A stretch of 21,924 bases of DNA, taken from NCBI GenBank assembly GCA_002423075.1, contig DIUS01000014.1:36858-58781 (forward strand), written 5' to 3'. The translations under genes were made by a program, and so were the position numbers. Shown one piece after another: positions 8,174 through 14,330 of the stretch. Under the pieces are notes generated by a model. The model did not search any database. It was not told the origin of the DNA and saw nothing but the letters and a program-made list of their open reading frames with translations. The number at the start of each line of letters is the position of its first letter. Position 1 is the stretch's first letter. Origin of the DNA: Microbacteriaceae bacterium UBA6152 (GTDB taxonomy: Bacteria > Actinomycetota > Actinomycetes > Actinomycetales > Microbacteriaceae).

Positions 8174-9007
8174 CTACTTGACCAGGCTTCCGGCATCCAC
8201 TGGCAAGGTGACACCGGTCACATACCGCGCTTCGTCAGAAGCGAGCCAGACCATGGCGTTCGAAATGTCGACTGCCTTGACCCAGCCGATCGGCAAGGCG
8301 TTCATGACCTTGGCCGCCTCGACAAAGTCGTCGACAGTGGGGTTCTCGAGGTCTGGCCGGAACAGCTTGAACGTCGCCTCGTTATTGACCATCGGTGTAT
8401 CGACCGTGGTCGGGTGAATCGAGTTAACGCGAATCTGCTCGGGCGCGAGCTCGAGTGCGAGCGCACGCATGAGCCCAACAACACCGTGCTTGGCCGAGAC
8501 GTAGTGTCCGAGATTTGCAAGAGCAGTGAGCCCCGCGACAGAACTCGTCATAATGATGGAGCCCCCGCGGCCACCCGTCTTCAGGTGAGGTATTGCCGCC
8601 GCGCAGGTTCGCCAAACGCCGGTCAGGTTGATGTCGATCATGTCGACGAACGCTTCCTCCGTCAGCGCCTCGGTCGGGCCGGTAAACGTTGAGACGCCAG
8701 CGTTCGCGATGACGACGTCGAGTCGGCCGAGTTGCGCCACCCCATCGTCCACGGCTTTCTTCACCTGCTCAAGGCTGCGCACATCGGCCTTCGTCGCGAT
8801 GATGCGCCGGTCCAGCGCCTCAACGGCAGCGATGGTCTCCTCCATATCGGCCTGTGTCGTGGGGTTGGACACGGACCCGGCGATCGGCTCGAGCACGTCG
8901 ATACCAATGATGTCGGCGCCCTCCTCGGCGAATCGGATCGCGTGACTGCGACCCTGCCCGCGGGCAACGCCCGTGATGAAAACCACTTTTCCGTCTAAAC
9001 GCCCCAT
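8174..9007 (-). CDS. Mycofactocin-coupled SDR dehydrogenase, copy 2
   Basis: 277 aa, the same length as copy 1 and alignable with it end to end, for example GRLDGKVV at the start, VEALDRRI, FRPDLENPT and YVTGVTLPVDAGSLVK at the end. It has the intact TGVARGQG nucleotide-binding motif (residues 12-19), NAG at 102-104, and S156/Y169/K173 as catalytic residues. The loop characteristic of mycofactocin-linked SDRs (DVLEPIAGSVSNPTTQAD) is present. The start is the ATG at 9007, with GAAGGAGAA ideally spaced upstream. A GTG five codons earlier lies inside that Shine-Dalgarno region and is not preferred. The substrate is unknown. Divergence in the substrate-side loop (STFTGPTEALTEE against FTAPSLAEDMEDD) suggests different specificities. 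Confidence 0.93.
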   Translation of the reverse strand: MGRLDGKVVFITGVARGQGRSHAIRFAEEGADIIGIDVLEPIAGSVSNPTTQADMEETIAAVEALDRRIIATKADVRSLEQVKKAVDDGVAQLGRLDVVIANAGVSTFTGPTEALTEEAFVDMIDINLTGVWRTCAAAIPHLKTGGRGGSIIMTSSVAGLTALANLGHYVSAKHGVVGLMRALALELAPEQIRVNSIHPTTVDTPMVNNEATFKLFRPDLENPTVDDFVEAAKVMNALPIGWVKAVDISNAMVWLASDEARYVTGVTLPVDAGSLVK

Positions 9008-9026
9008 TGCGTTCTCCTTCACTCTG

Positions 9027-9045
9027 CGTGCGGCGTTGCCGCACG
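9027..9045 (-). other. Strong hairpin directly upstream of the SDR copy 2 ribosome site
   Basis: CGTGCGGC at 9027-9034 and GCCGCACG at 9038-9045 form a perfect 8-bp stem with a 3-nt loop. On the leftward transcript it comes just before the AAGGAG of SDR copy 2. A second weaker stem (CCGCG 9058-9062 with CGCGG 9073-9077) precedes it. Position and strength fit an mRNA 5'-end stabiliser or partial attenuator after SDR copy 3. No T-run is present. Confidence 0.45.
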
Positions 9046-9091
9046 GTGTTTGTTGTGCCGCGAACCGCGCGGCGCGGTGAGCATCGTCGCT

Positions 9092-9955
9092 CTAAGTGCG
9101 CACAGGTTCTTGATTGATGCCAGGCATGAGCAGGTGCCCGCCATCCACGGGAAGCGTGACGCCGGTGACGGCCGAAGCCAGGTCAGAATTCAAGTAGAGC
9201 GCACCGTTCGCGATGTCTTGCGGGCTGAGGAACCCCTGACCCTTGAGCGCGTGGAAGTGGTAGCCGGCAGAAAGCATGTCTTCTTCGGTCCCTTCCCCAG
9301 CAGGCTTGCCCGACATCATGTCCCACGCGCCTTGCCAACTGGTCATCGGCGTGAGAACCGCCCCCGGATGCACAGAATTGACACGGATGCCGTGGGGCGC
9401 ATACTCGAGGGCGAGCGTCTTCATGAGTCCAACCACGCCGAACTTCGACGCGCAGTAGTGGGCGTAGTTCGCTCCGGGCTCGAGGCCGTTGATCGACGAT
9501 GTGATGACGATCGACCCTGCGCCGTTCTCGACCATGTGCGGCAGCACGGCCTTCGCTGATTTCCATACGCCGGTGAGATTGACGGCGATCATGTCGTCCC
9601 ACTGCTCTTCGGTGAGCTCGTGCGCGGGCGCGAGAGAGAAAATGCCGGCGTTTGCGATCAAGATGTCGATGTGGCCGAAGCTCGCGATCCCCTCCGAGAC
9701 CGCTCGGTCAAGGTCGGCCTGCTTACGCACGTCGCCCACGACGGCGACAATGCGGCGGTCGAGCTCTTCGACCTGCCGCACCGTCTCGTCGATGTCTGCC
9801 TGGCTCGCCATCGGGTACGCGACCGACGCGATCTGTTGGGTCGTGTCGATGATGATGACGTCTGCGCCCTCTCGGGCGCAGGTCAGAGCGTGCGCTCGAC
9901 CTTGCCCGCGAGAACCGCCGGTGATGAGGGCAACTTTGCCGTCGAGCATTCCCAT
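9092..9955 (-). CDS. Mycofactocin-coupled SDR dehydrogenase, copy 3
   Basis: A 287-aa SDR, the first of the three in transcription order and the most diverged. The nucleotide motif is TGGSRGQG (residues 12-19), NAG is at about 102-104, and the catalytic residues are S154, Y167 and K171 (HYCASK). It keeps the beta-2 insertion of the mycofactocin-linked group (DTTQQIASVAYPMASQAD). Before the C-terminus it has a longer lid (SWQGAWDMMSGKPAGEGTEE) than copies 1 and 2, which points to a different alcohol or carbonyl substrate. The ATG at 9955 has GAAAGG upstream. It follows mftC after 121 bp, the largest gap inside the leftward operon, which could hold an internal promoter or processing site. Confidence 0.92.
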   Translation of the reverse strand: MGMLDGKVALITGGSRGQGRAHALTCAREGADVIIIDTTQQIASVAYPMASQADIDETVRQVEELDRRIVAVVGDVRKQADLDRAVSEGIASFGHIDILIANAGIFSLAPAHELTEEQWDDMIAVNLTGVWKSAKAVLPHMVENGAGSIVITSSINGLEPGANYAHYCASKFGVVGLMKTLALEYAPHGIRVNSVHPGAVLTPMTSWQGAWDMMSGKPAGEGTEEDMLSAGYHFHALKGQGFLSPQDIANGALYLNSDLASAVTGVTLPVDGGHLLMPGINQEPVRT

Positions 9956-10076
9956 GATACAACCTTTCAGGTACTACGAAGGCTCGCGCCACGAGTGCGT
10001 GCGCGAGTCGATCGGGTGTGTGGGCAGTGTGCGGGTGAGCGAACCGGGCTCGAGGGTATTCGGGGTTCAGCGACTC

Positions 10077-11345
10077 CTAGTGGTCGGCGCCGCAGACGCA
10101 TGCCTCGGCGTTCGCTTGGGGAAGGAAGCCCGCAAGGGGGCTTTCGGCGCACGCATGCGCCGGTGGTGCGTCCGGCCTTCGGACGCTCAGTGTGAGGGGA
10201 ACTGGTCCCGTCTTGGCACGGGGCCGAGGGGGGGATGTTCGGTGAGAGTGATCGCCGATAGGCTTCGGTTTCGCCGTGTCGTCGCGGTCGGCGAGAAGTT
10301 GCTCACCGAATCCCCGCACGCACTCCGGGTCTGGTCCATCCAGAGGGAGCCCGGTGAAGAACTTCGCAGCCATGCACCCACCACGACACGAGTCGTAGAA
10401 GGAACACGAGCCGCAGGCACCTCCACCGGTGGGTTCGCGCAAGCGGCGGAAGAGCGGGCTCTCCCTCCACACAGAGGCGAACCCGCCGTCATCGCGGACG
10501 TTGCCGGCGAGAAACTCATCGTGAATGGCGAAGGGACACGCGTACACGTCGCCGATCGGGTCGATCAGGCACACCACGCGTCCCGCGCCGCACAGGTTGA
10601 GGCCCGGCAACGCCTCCCCGAAGGCAGATAGGTGGAAGAACGAATCGCCGGTGAGCACGCCTTCGCCATGCGCGACCAGCCAGTCGTAGAGTTCGCGCTG
10701 CTGGTGCGGAAGCGGGTGCAACTCGTCCCAGACGTCGGCACCCCGTCCGCTGGGGCGCAACCGGGTCAGCCGAAGCTGCGCATTGTAGCGATCAGCAATG
10801 GCCTTGAATTCGTCGAGCTGGCCGATGTTCTGCCGGGTGCACACCACCGAGATCTTGAAGCCAGTGAAGCCAGCATCGGCGAGGTTCTGCATCGCACGCA
10901 TCGCGGTCGCATACGAACCCTCCCCGCGCACGAAATCGTTGACCTCTGCCGTAGCGCCGTCAAGCGATATTTGAACGTCAACGTAGTCGCTCGCAGCGAG
11001 ACGGCGTGCGACCTCCGGAGTGATCTTCACTCCGTTGGTGGAGAACTTCACTCCGACCTGATGGGCGGTGGCGTAGTCCACGAGCTCCCAGAAGTCGCTG
11101 CGCACCGTGGGTTCACCGCCGCCGATGTTCACATAGAACACCTGCATCCGCTGCAATTCATCGATGATCGCCTTACACTCGGCCGTGCTCAGTTCGCGGG
11201 GGTCGCGGCGACCCGAACTCGACAAGCAGTGAGAGCAGGAGAGGTTACAGGCGTACGTGAGTTCCCAGGTCAGGCAGATGGGAGCATCCAGACCTTTTTC
11301 GAAATGGCCGATGAGCGTCTGGGATGTGGGAGCGACCATCGTCAT
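10077..11345 (-). CDS. mftC: MftC, radical SAM/SPASM mycofactocin maturase
   Basis: A 422-aa radical SAM enzyme. MftC oxidatively decarboxylates the C-terminal tyrosine of MftA and then forms the Val-Tyr carbon-carbon bond. The SAM cluster motif is CNLSCSHC (C33, C37, C40). The GGGEP motif and an FSTNG strand follow. The SPASM region supplies the auxiliary cluster cysteines (CGAGRVVCLIDPIGDVYAC, then CGSCSFYDSCRGGC and a final PEC). The start is ATG at 11345, preceded by GGAGGTT five bases away and overlapping the mftB stop (ATGA). A longer in-frame extension overlaps mftB and mftA and is rejected. After the last SPASM cysteine there is an unusual tail of about 75 residues, Pro/Arg rich, ending with a CVC motif. 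Confidence 0.96.
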   Translation of the reverse strand: MTMVAPTSQTLIGHFEKGLDAPICLTWELTYACNLSCSHCLSSSGRRDPRELSTAECKAIIDELQRMQVFYVNIGGGEPTVRSDFWELVDYATAHQVGVKFSTNGVKITPEVARRLAASDYVDVQISLDGATAEVNDFVRGEGSYATAMRAMQNLADAGFTGFKISVVCTRQNIGQLDEFKAIADRYNAQLRLTRLRPSGRGADVWDELHPLPHQQRELYDWLVAHGEGVLTGDSFFHLSAFGEALPGLNLCGAGRVVCLIDPIGDVYACPFAIHDEFLAGNVRDDGGFASVWRESPLFRRLREPTGGGACGSCSFYDSCRGGCMAAKFFTGLPLDGPDPECVRGFGEQLLADRDDTAKPKPIGDHSHRTSPPRPRAKTGPVPLTLSVRRPDAPPAHACAESPLAGFLPQANAEACVCGADH

Positions 11346-11632
11346 GCTGCAACCTCCGTCGCTCCACTGGCCACGATCATGCTGGAGGCGGCTAGCGCGC
11401 TGAGTGCTCGCAAGTAGCGAGCCTGGTCCTCGCGCGGCACCCTCGCGGCGTCCAGAGCGTCGCCCAGAGGCCTTGTGCCGTCGAGTTGGCTGACTACGGC
11501 GAGCAGAGTCAGGTCTTTCAGGAAGCTCAGGCGTCGAGTGCCGAAATGATAGAGCAACGCTCCGAATGGCTCGGGTCGGACGGATACCCGTGGGTGTAGC
11601 TGCACAACGTGATCGATCGTGAGCGGGGTCAT
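11342..11632 (-). CDS. mftB: MftB, mycofactocin precursor-recognition chaperone
   Basis: A 96-aa protein of the PqqD-like RiPP recognition element family. MftB binds the leader of MftA and presents it to MftC. The sequence has the expected small winged-helix pattern: VQLHPRVSVRPEPFGALLYHF, then LSFLKDLTLLAVVSQL (recognition helix region) and a helical C-terminus. It starts nine bases after the mftA stop, with only a weak Shine-Dalgarno sequence (TAGGCGCGAG), and its stop overlaps the mftC ATG. This arrangement would give much less MftB than MftA per transcript. Confidence 0.95.
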   Translation of the reverse strand: MTPLTIDHVVQLHPRVSVRPEPFGALLYHFGTRRLSFLKDLTLLAVVSQLDGTRPLGDALDAARVPREDQARYLRALSALAASSMIVASGATEVAA

Positions 11633-11641
11633 GTCTCGCGC

Positions 11642-11761
11642 CTAGTAGACGCCGCACATCCCATCAATCGAAACCTCTTCGACGAGCGACTCTTCTTCGA
11701 CCATGTCGTCAGTGTTCGCAGTGTCCTGCGGAGCGGCAACGGTACCTTCGAGAACTGTCAT
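11642..11761 (-). CDS. mftA: MftA, mycofactocin precursor peptide (39 aa)
   Basis: A short gene found by reading the reverse strand. The peptide starts MTVLEGTVAA, has an acidic leader (DDMVEEESLVEEV) and ends with the hallmark core IDGMCGVY followed by TAG. The final Val-Tyr pair is the part converted to the cofactor by MftC, MftE and MftD. The ATG at 11761 has a very strong ribosome site (AGGAGGAG, six bases away). It is the first gene of the leftward operon, with mftB nine bases downstream. The exact C-terminal octapeptide plus the neighbouring mftB and mftC make the identification essentially certain. Confidence 0.97.
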   Translation of the reverse strand: MTVLEGTVAAPQDTANTDDMVEEESLVEEVSIDGMCGVY

Positions 11762-11767
11762 GGGATG

Positions 11768-11775
11768 CTCCTCCT
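11768..11775 (-). promoter_or_regulatory. Strong ribosome-binding site of mftA
   Basis: On the reverse strand the sequence is AGGAGGAG followed by a 6-nt spacer and the mftA ATG. It is nearly full complementarity to the 16S anti-Shine-Dalgarno and much stronger than the mftB site. It fixes the mftA start. Confidence 0.85.
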
Positions 11776-11779
11776 GTGC

Positions 11780-11801
11780 GGTCTGTCATCGATGTCAGAC
11801 C
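11780..11801. promoter_or_regulatory. 22-bp palindrome, candidate MftR operator
   Basis: The sequence reads GGTCTG-T-CATCGATG-T-CAGACC. It is a perfect dyad except for one symmetric pair of positions (T/T). It lies 18 bp upstream of the mftA start codon and about 30-70 bp from the possible mftR starts, in the only divergent control region of the locus. TetR-type regulators bind such palindromes, so MftR is the likely binder, which would control both arms. TANNNT-type -10 candidates exist nearby (TACTGT at 11816-11821 rightward, TACAGT on the other strand), but no confident -35 is visible. Confidence 0.7.
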
Positions 11802-11850
11802 ATATCGCTGACTCATACTGTATTGACACTCAGTGCCGAAGGGAAGAGGG

Positions 11851-12480
11851 GTGGCGAGATTGTCGAGAACGATTGCCCATGAAGCCCCGTCGGCTGTGCG
11901 CATCGGGCGCGCGCCCTCAACCACTCACGCCGAGATCACTCACATCGGACTTCGACTCTTCATTGACCGCGGATTCGACCACGTCACGGTTGATGAGATC
12001 TCAGCCGCGTGCGGTATCGGACGACGCACATTCTTCCGATATTTCCCCTCCAAGAATGATCTACCGTGGGGTCAGTTCGACCAGATGCTGGAAGGGTTGG
12101 AGGCTCACTTCCGTGCCATAGATCCGGAGGTGCCACTCGCCGATGCGCTCCGTGTTGCGATCGTCGCGTTCAATCACGTTCCGGACCATGAGCTGGCCTT
12201 TCACCGGCAACGCATGGAACTTCTGCTCAATGTGCCAACCCTGGTGGCGCACTCGACGCTTCGCTACGCAGCGTGGCGACAGGTTGTCGCTGAATTCGTA
12301 GCAGAACGCACCGGTCACCTTCCCACAGATCACGCTCCCCAGTCTCTCGGGTGGATCTGTCTCGGAATCGCGCTGGCCGCCTACGAACAATGGCTCCGAG
12401 ACGAAACGGCTTCCCTGGCCGACCTCATCAATGAGGGATTCGCGACCGCCACCGACACACTCGCCGTGGGGTCTCCCTGA
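11851..12480 (+). CDS. mftR: MftR, TetR-family regulator of the mycofactocin locus
   Basis: About 209 aa. The N-terminal helix-turn-helix is typical of TetR regulators: HAEITHIGLRLFIDRGF, then TVDEISAACGIGRRTFFRYF and PSKNDL, around residues 26-72. The rest is an all-helical ligand-binding domain. In mycobacteria MftR represses the mft genes and responds to acyl-CoA esters; here that is inferred from family and position. It is divergent from mftA with a palindrome between them, and 2 bp upstream of mftG. Start choice: GTG at 11851 follows AAGGGAAGAGGG. A TTG at 11860 is also well placed (MSRTIAHEA), and a GTG at 11833 has no ribosome site. Confidence 0.9.
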   Translation: MARLSRTIAHEAPSAVRIGRAPSTTHAEITHIGLRLFIDRGFDHVTVDEISAACGIGRRTFFRYFPSKNDLPWGQFDQMLEGLEAHFRAIDPEVPLADALRVAIVAFNHVPDHELAFHRQRMELLLNVPTLVAHSTLRYAAWRQVVAEFVAERTGHLPTDHAPQSLGWICLGIALAAYEQWLRDETASLADLINEGFATATDTLAVGSP

Positions 12481-12482
12481 GC

Positions 12483-14024
12483 GTGAGCGGGTGGGATGTA
12501 GTCGTCGTCGGGGCGGGTGCTTCCGGCTCTGCACTAGCTCGCACGCTGTCCGATAGCGGGATGCGCGTCCTCCTACTCGAAGCCGGCCCGGCACCCGACA
12601 TGGCACCCGCACCCGACGCTTACTCGCTCAGTGGTGCGCGTCCAGAGCATCCTCTTGCCTGGTCCGCAACTGCGTCTCTCACCCCTGCGCGCGACCATGT
12701 GGTCGTCCGAGGCCGCGGTTTGGGCGGCAGCACAGCGACCAACGGATGCTACTTCCGCCGCGCCAGGAACCACGACCTGAAGCGGTGGGCACGCCGGGTT
12801 GACGATGATCGCTGGCATCCTCGCGCCGTCATCGACCTGTGGCGCGCGCTCGAGGCCGATCGTGACTTCGGTTCGTCTCCTGAGCATGGCGCCGACGGCC
12901 CCATCACCGTCACCCGCGTCAATACCCAGAATCCGCTGGCCGCCATGTTCGTTCAAGCCGGAAAGGATCTTGGCCTTCCTTTCGAACCTGACAAAAACAC
13001 TGACAGTCAGCCAGGAGTGGGCCCCACCCCGATGAATGCCGTCAACGGCATTCGAGTGGATGCGCGTGTCGCTTTCTTGCGCGAGACCCCCTCCGCACTG
13101 ACGATCTGGACCGATGCGACAGTTGTCGGGCTGGTGTGGGCCCGTGGCGACTCGACGACCGTCATCGGCGTGCGCGTGCGTCGCGGAAGTGGGGAACAGG
13201 CGATTCTCGCGGACCAGGTGATTCTCTGCGCGGGCGCCGTCACCACTGCGCAGCTTTTGCAGATCTCTGGGGTCGGTCCGGCTACGGTACTGCTTCCCGC
13301 TGGCATTCGAGTCAGGCACGAACTTCCGGTGGGCGCGTCGTTCAGTGATCACCCGAACGTCGCATTGAACTACACGATGGCGACTCACGCTCGGCCCGGC
13401 CAAGACCACCCGACACTCGGCGTCAGTGCCCACGGCTCCAGCGGCGTCCTTGAGGCGGACGGGGTGACCTCCGTGCCCGGTGACATCGAAGTGCTGAGCT
13501 TCCACCGCCCCCTCGCCCGCATGCTCGGTATCAACACTGACTCGGTCACGATGAGTGTGCTGTGCTCGCCGCTCGTGAGTTCCGGTCGCGGAACTGTGCG
13601 CGTTCTGGATGGCGCGATTGACCGTCGGCCCCGCATCCACTTCCATTACCGTGAGTCAGTCGAAGAATTGGCCAGGATGAGAGCGGCAGTTCGTCTCGGC
13701 GCAGCCATGCTCAGCGGTGATGCGGCGCGCCACTTCGGGGTAATGCCCGAAGGATGGCACCGAGCAGAAGTGGAGGATGACAGCGCCCTCGATCGGTGGA
13801 TCGACGCTCACCTCTCGACCGCGTTTCACACGTGCGGCACGACGCCGATGGGTCCAGCTGGGGATTCGCGCGCGGTTGTTGATGGTCAAGGTCGAGTGCA
13901 CGGCGTGACCGGTCTGCGTGTCGCGGACACCGGCATACTGCCCGACACTCCGACGGGAGGTCCCGCCGCGACCGCCACACTTATCGGAGTCCTTGTCGCG
14001 CGCGCGGTCTTGGGATCCTCATGA
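12483..14024 (+). CDS. mftG: MftG, GMC-family flavin oxidoreductase (mycofactocinol dehydrogenase)
   Basis: A 513-aa GMC oxidoreductase. The N-terminal FAD-binding Rossmann motif is VVVVGAGASGSALA (residues about 6-19) with LLLEAGP, and the second GMC signature is GRGLGGSTATNG. Near the C-terminus are the catalytic histidine segment TAFHTCGTTPMG (His near 449) and the FAD-closing VADTGILPDTPTGGPAATAT. Position next to mftR and family fit MftG, which re-oxidises mycofactocinol and passes electrons toward the respiratory chain. The start is GTG, 2 bp after the mftR stop, with only a weak ribosome site, so coupled translation is likely. The position normally holding Asn or His in GMC enzymes is in a GGPAAT context here. 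Confidence 0.92.
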   Translation: MSGWDVVVVGAGASGSALARTLSDSGMRVLLLEAGPAPDMAPAPDAYSLSGARPEHPLAWSATASLTPARDHVVVRGRGLGGSTATNGCYFRRARNHDLKRWARRVDDDRWHPRAVIDLWRALEADRDFGSSPEHGADGPITVTRVNTQNPLAAMFVQAGKDLGLPFEPDKNTDSQPGVGPTPMNAVNGIRVDARVAFLRETPSALTIWTDATVVGLVWARGDSTTVIGVRVRRGSGEQAILADQVILCAGAVTTAQLLQISGVGPATVLLPAGIRVRHELPVGASFSDHPNVALNYTMATHARPGQDHPTLGVSAHGSSGVLEADGVTSVPGDIEVLSFHRPLARMLGINTDSVTMSVLCSPLVSSGRGTVRVLDGAIDRRPRIHFHYRESVEELARMRAAVRLGAAMLSGDAARHFGVMPEGWHRAEVEDDSALDRWIDAHLSTAFHTCGTTPMGPAGDSRAVVDGQGRVHGVTGLRVADTGILPDTPTGGPAATATLIGVLVARAVLGSS

Positions 14025-14280
14025 GCGATCACGGAGCGTATCCAGGCGGCCTGATCGTGGCAATTCAGACCGCTCACCACGGCCCCAGCCGGCAGCGAGG
14101 CCAATTCACGTCATCCACAACCCATGCGCATGGCGGGGCACGTGTCGATCGAGCGGCGCGACCCATGAGACGGCACCGAGCATCGATACTTCCGCAAGCT
14201 CTTCCTGAATCTCGTCGACGGGAAAAAGAGGAAGTAGCGGTCCCGACATGGGTGTGAGACGTCGTGAAGGACTCGCCTCA
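14025..14280. other. Gap between mftG and the LacI operon: no confident gene
   Basis: The space between the mftG stop and the operator repeats holds no recognisable gene. A rightward frame starting at 14021 (ATGA overlap with the mftG stop) encodes a low-complexity, His/Arg-rich 78-aa peptide that looks random. A leftward frame ending at 14106 encodes a protein-like stretch (PLLPLFPVDEIQEELAEVS) that could be a remnant of a lost gene, but it has no family I recognise. No clear terminator hairpin with T-run was seen after mftG. Confidence 0.5.
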
Positions 14281-14307
14281 TTGACGCGCGTCATTGACGC
14301 GCGTCAA
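14281..14307. promoter_or_regulatory. Two abutting 13-14-bp palindromes, candidate LacI-family operators
   Basis: TTGACGCGCGTCA (14281-14293) is followed directly by TTGACGCGCGTCAA (14294-14307). The second is a perfect 14-bp palindrome with a central CG step, the usual form of LacI-family operators. The pair lies 24 bp upstream of the LacI-family gene and overlaps its promoter. The simplest reading is autorepression and control of the whole downstream glycoside hydrolase operon. The 13-bp period puts the two centres a little over one helical turn apart. Confidence 0.8.
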
Positions 14308-14323
14308 TCATGTGAGTTATCGT
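14294..14323 (+). promoter_or_regulatory. Promoter of the LacI-PAP2-GH3 operon, probably leaderless
   Basis: A -35 element TTGACG (14294-14299) is followed by an 18-bp spacer and a -10 element TATCGT (14318-14323). The -35 is inside the second palindrome, so repressor binding would block polymerase. Transcription would begin around 14329-14331, right at the GTG start codon, and there is no room for a Shine-Dalgarno sequence. This fits leaderless translation, which is common in actinobacteria. Confidence 0.6.
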
Positions 14324-14330
14324 TCAACCC

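Noticed and set aside
11346..11657. N-terminal extension of MftC by 104 residues
   Set aside because: It would overlap mftB and the end of mftA in another frame. The ATG at 11345 has an ideal GGAGG and an ATGA overlap.
11823..11828. TTGACA as a rightward -35 element for mftR
   Set aside because: A -10 element 17 bp downstream would fall inside the coding start region and none is visible there.
12573..13646. Leftward open frame of 357 codons opposite mftG
   Set aside because: It is a mirror frame of a clear GMC oxidoreductase with no recognisable protein features.
14021..14257. Small rightward gene after mftG with an ATGA overlap
   Set aside because: The 78-residue peptide is His/Arg/Ser rich without hydrophobic core or motif, and the overlap can arise by chance.
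14106..14294. Small leftward gene in the mftG-LacI gap
   Set aside because: Part of it looks protein-like, but its start lies in the operator repeats, there is no ribosome site, and no family is recognised. It is kept only as a possible remnant.
14281..14307. Short CRISPR-like or simple tandem repeat
   Set aside because: There are only two directly abutting units without spacers. The palindromic form and position at the promoter fit operators.
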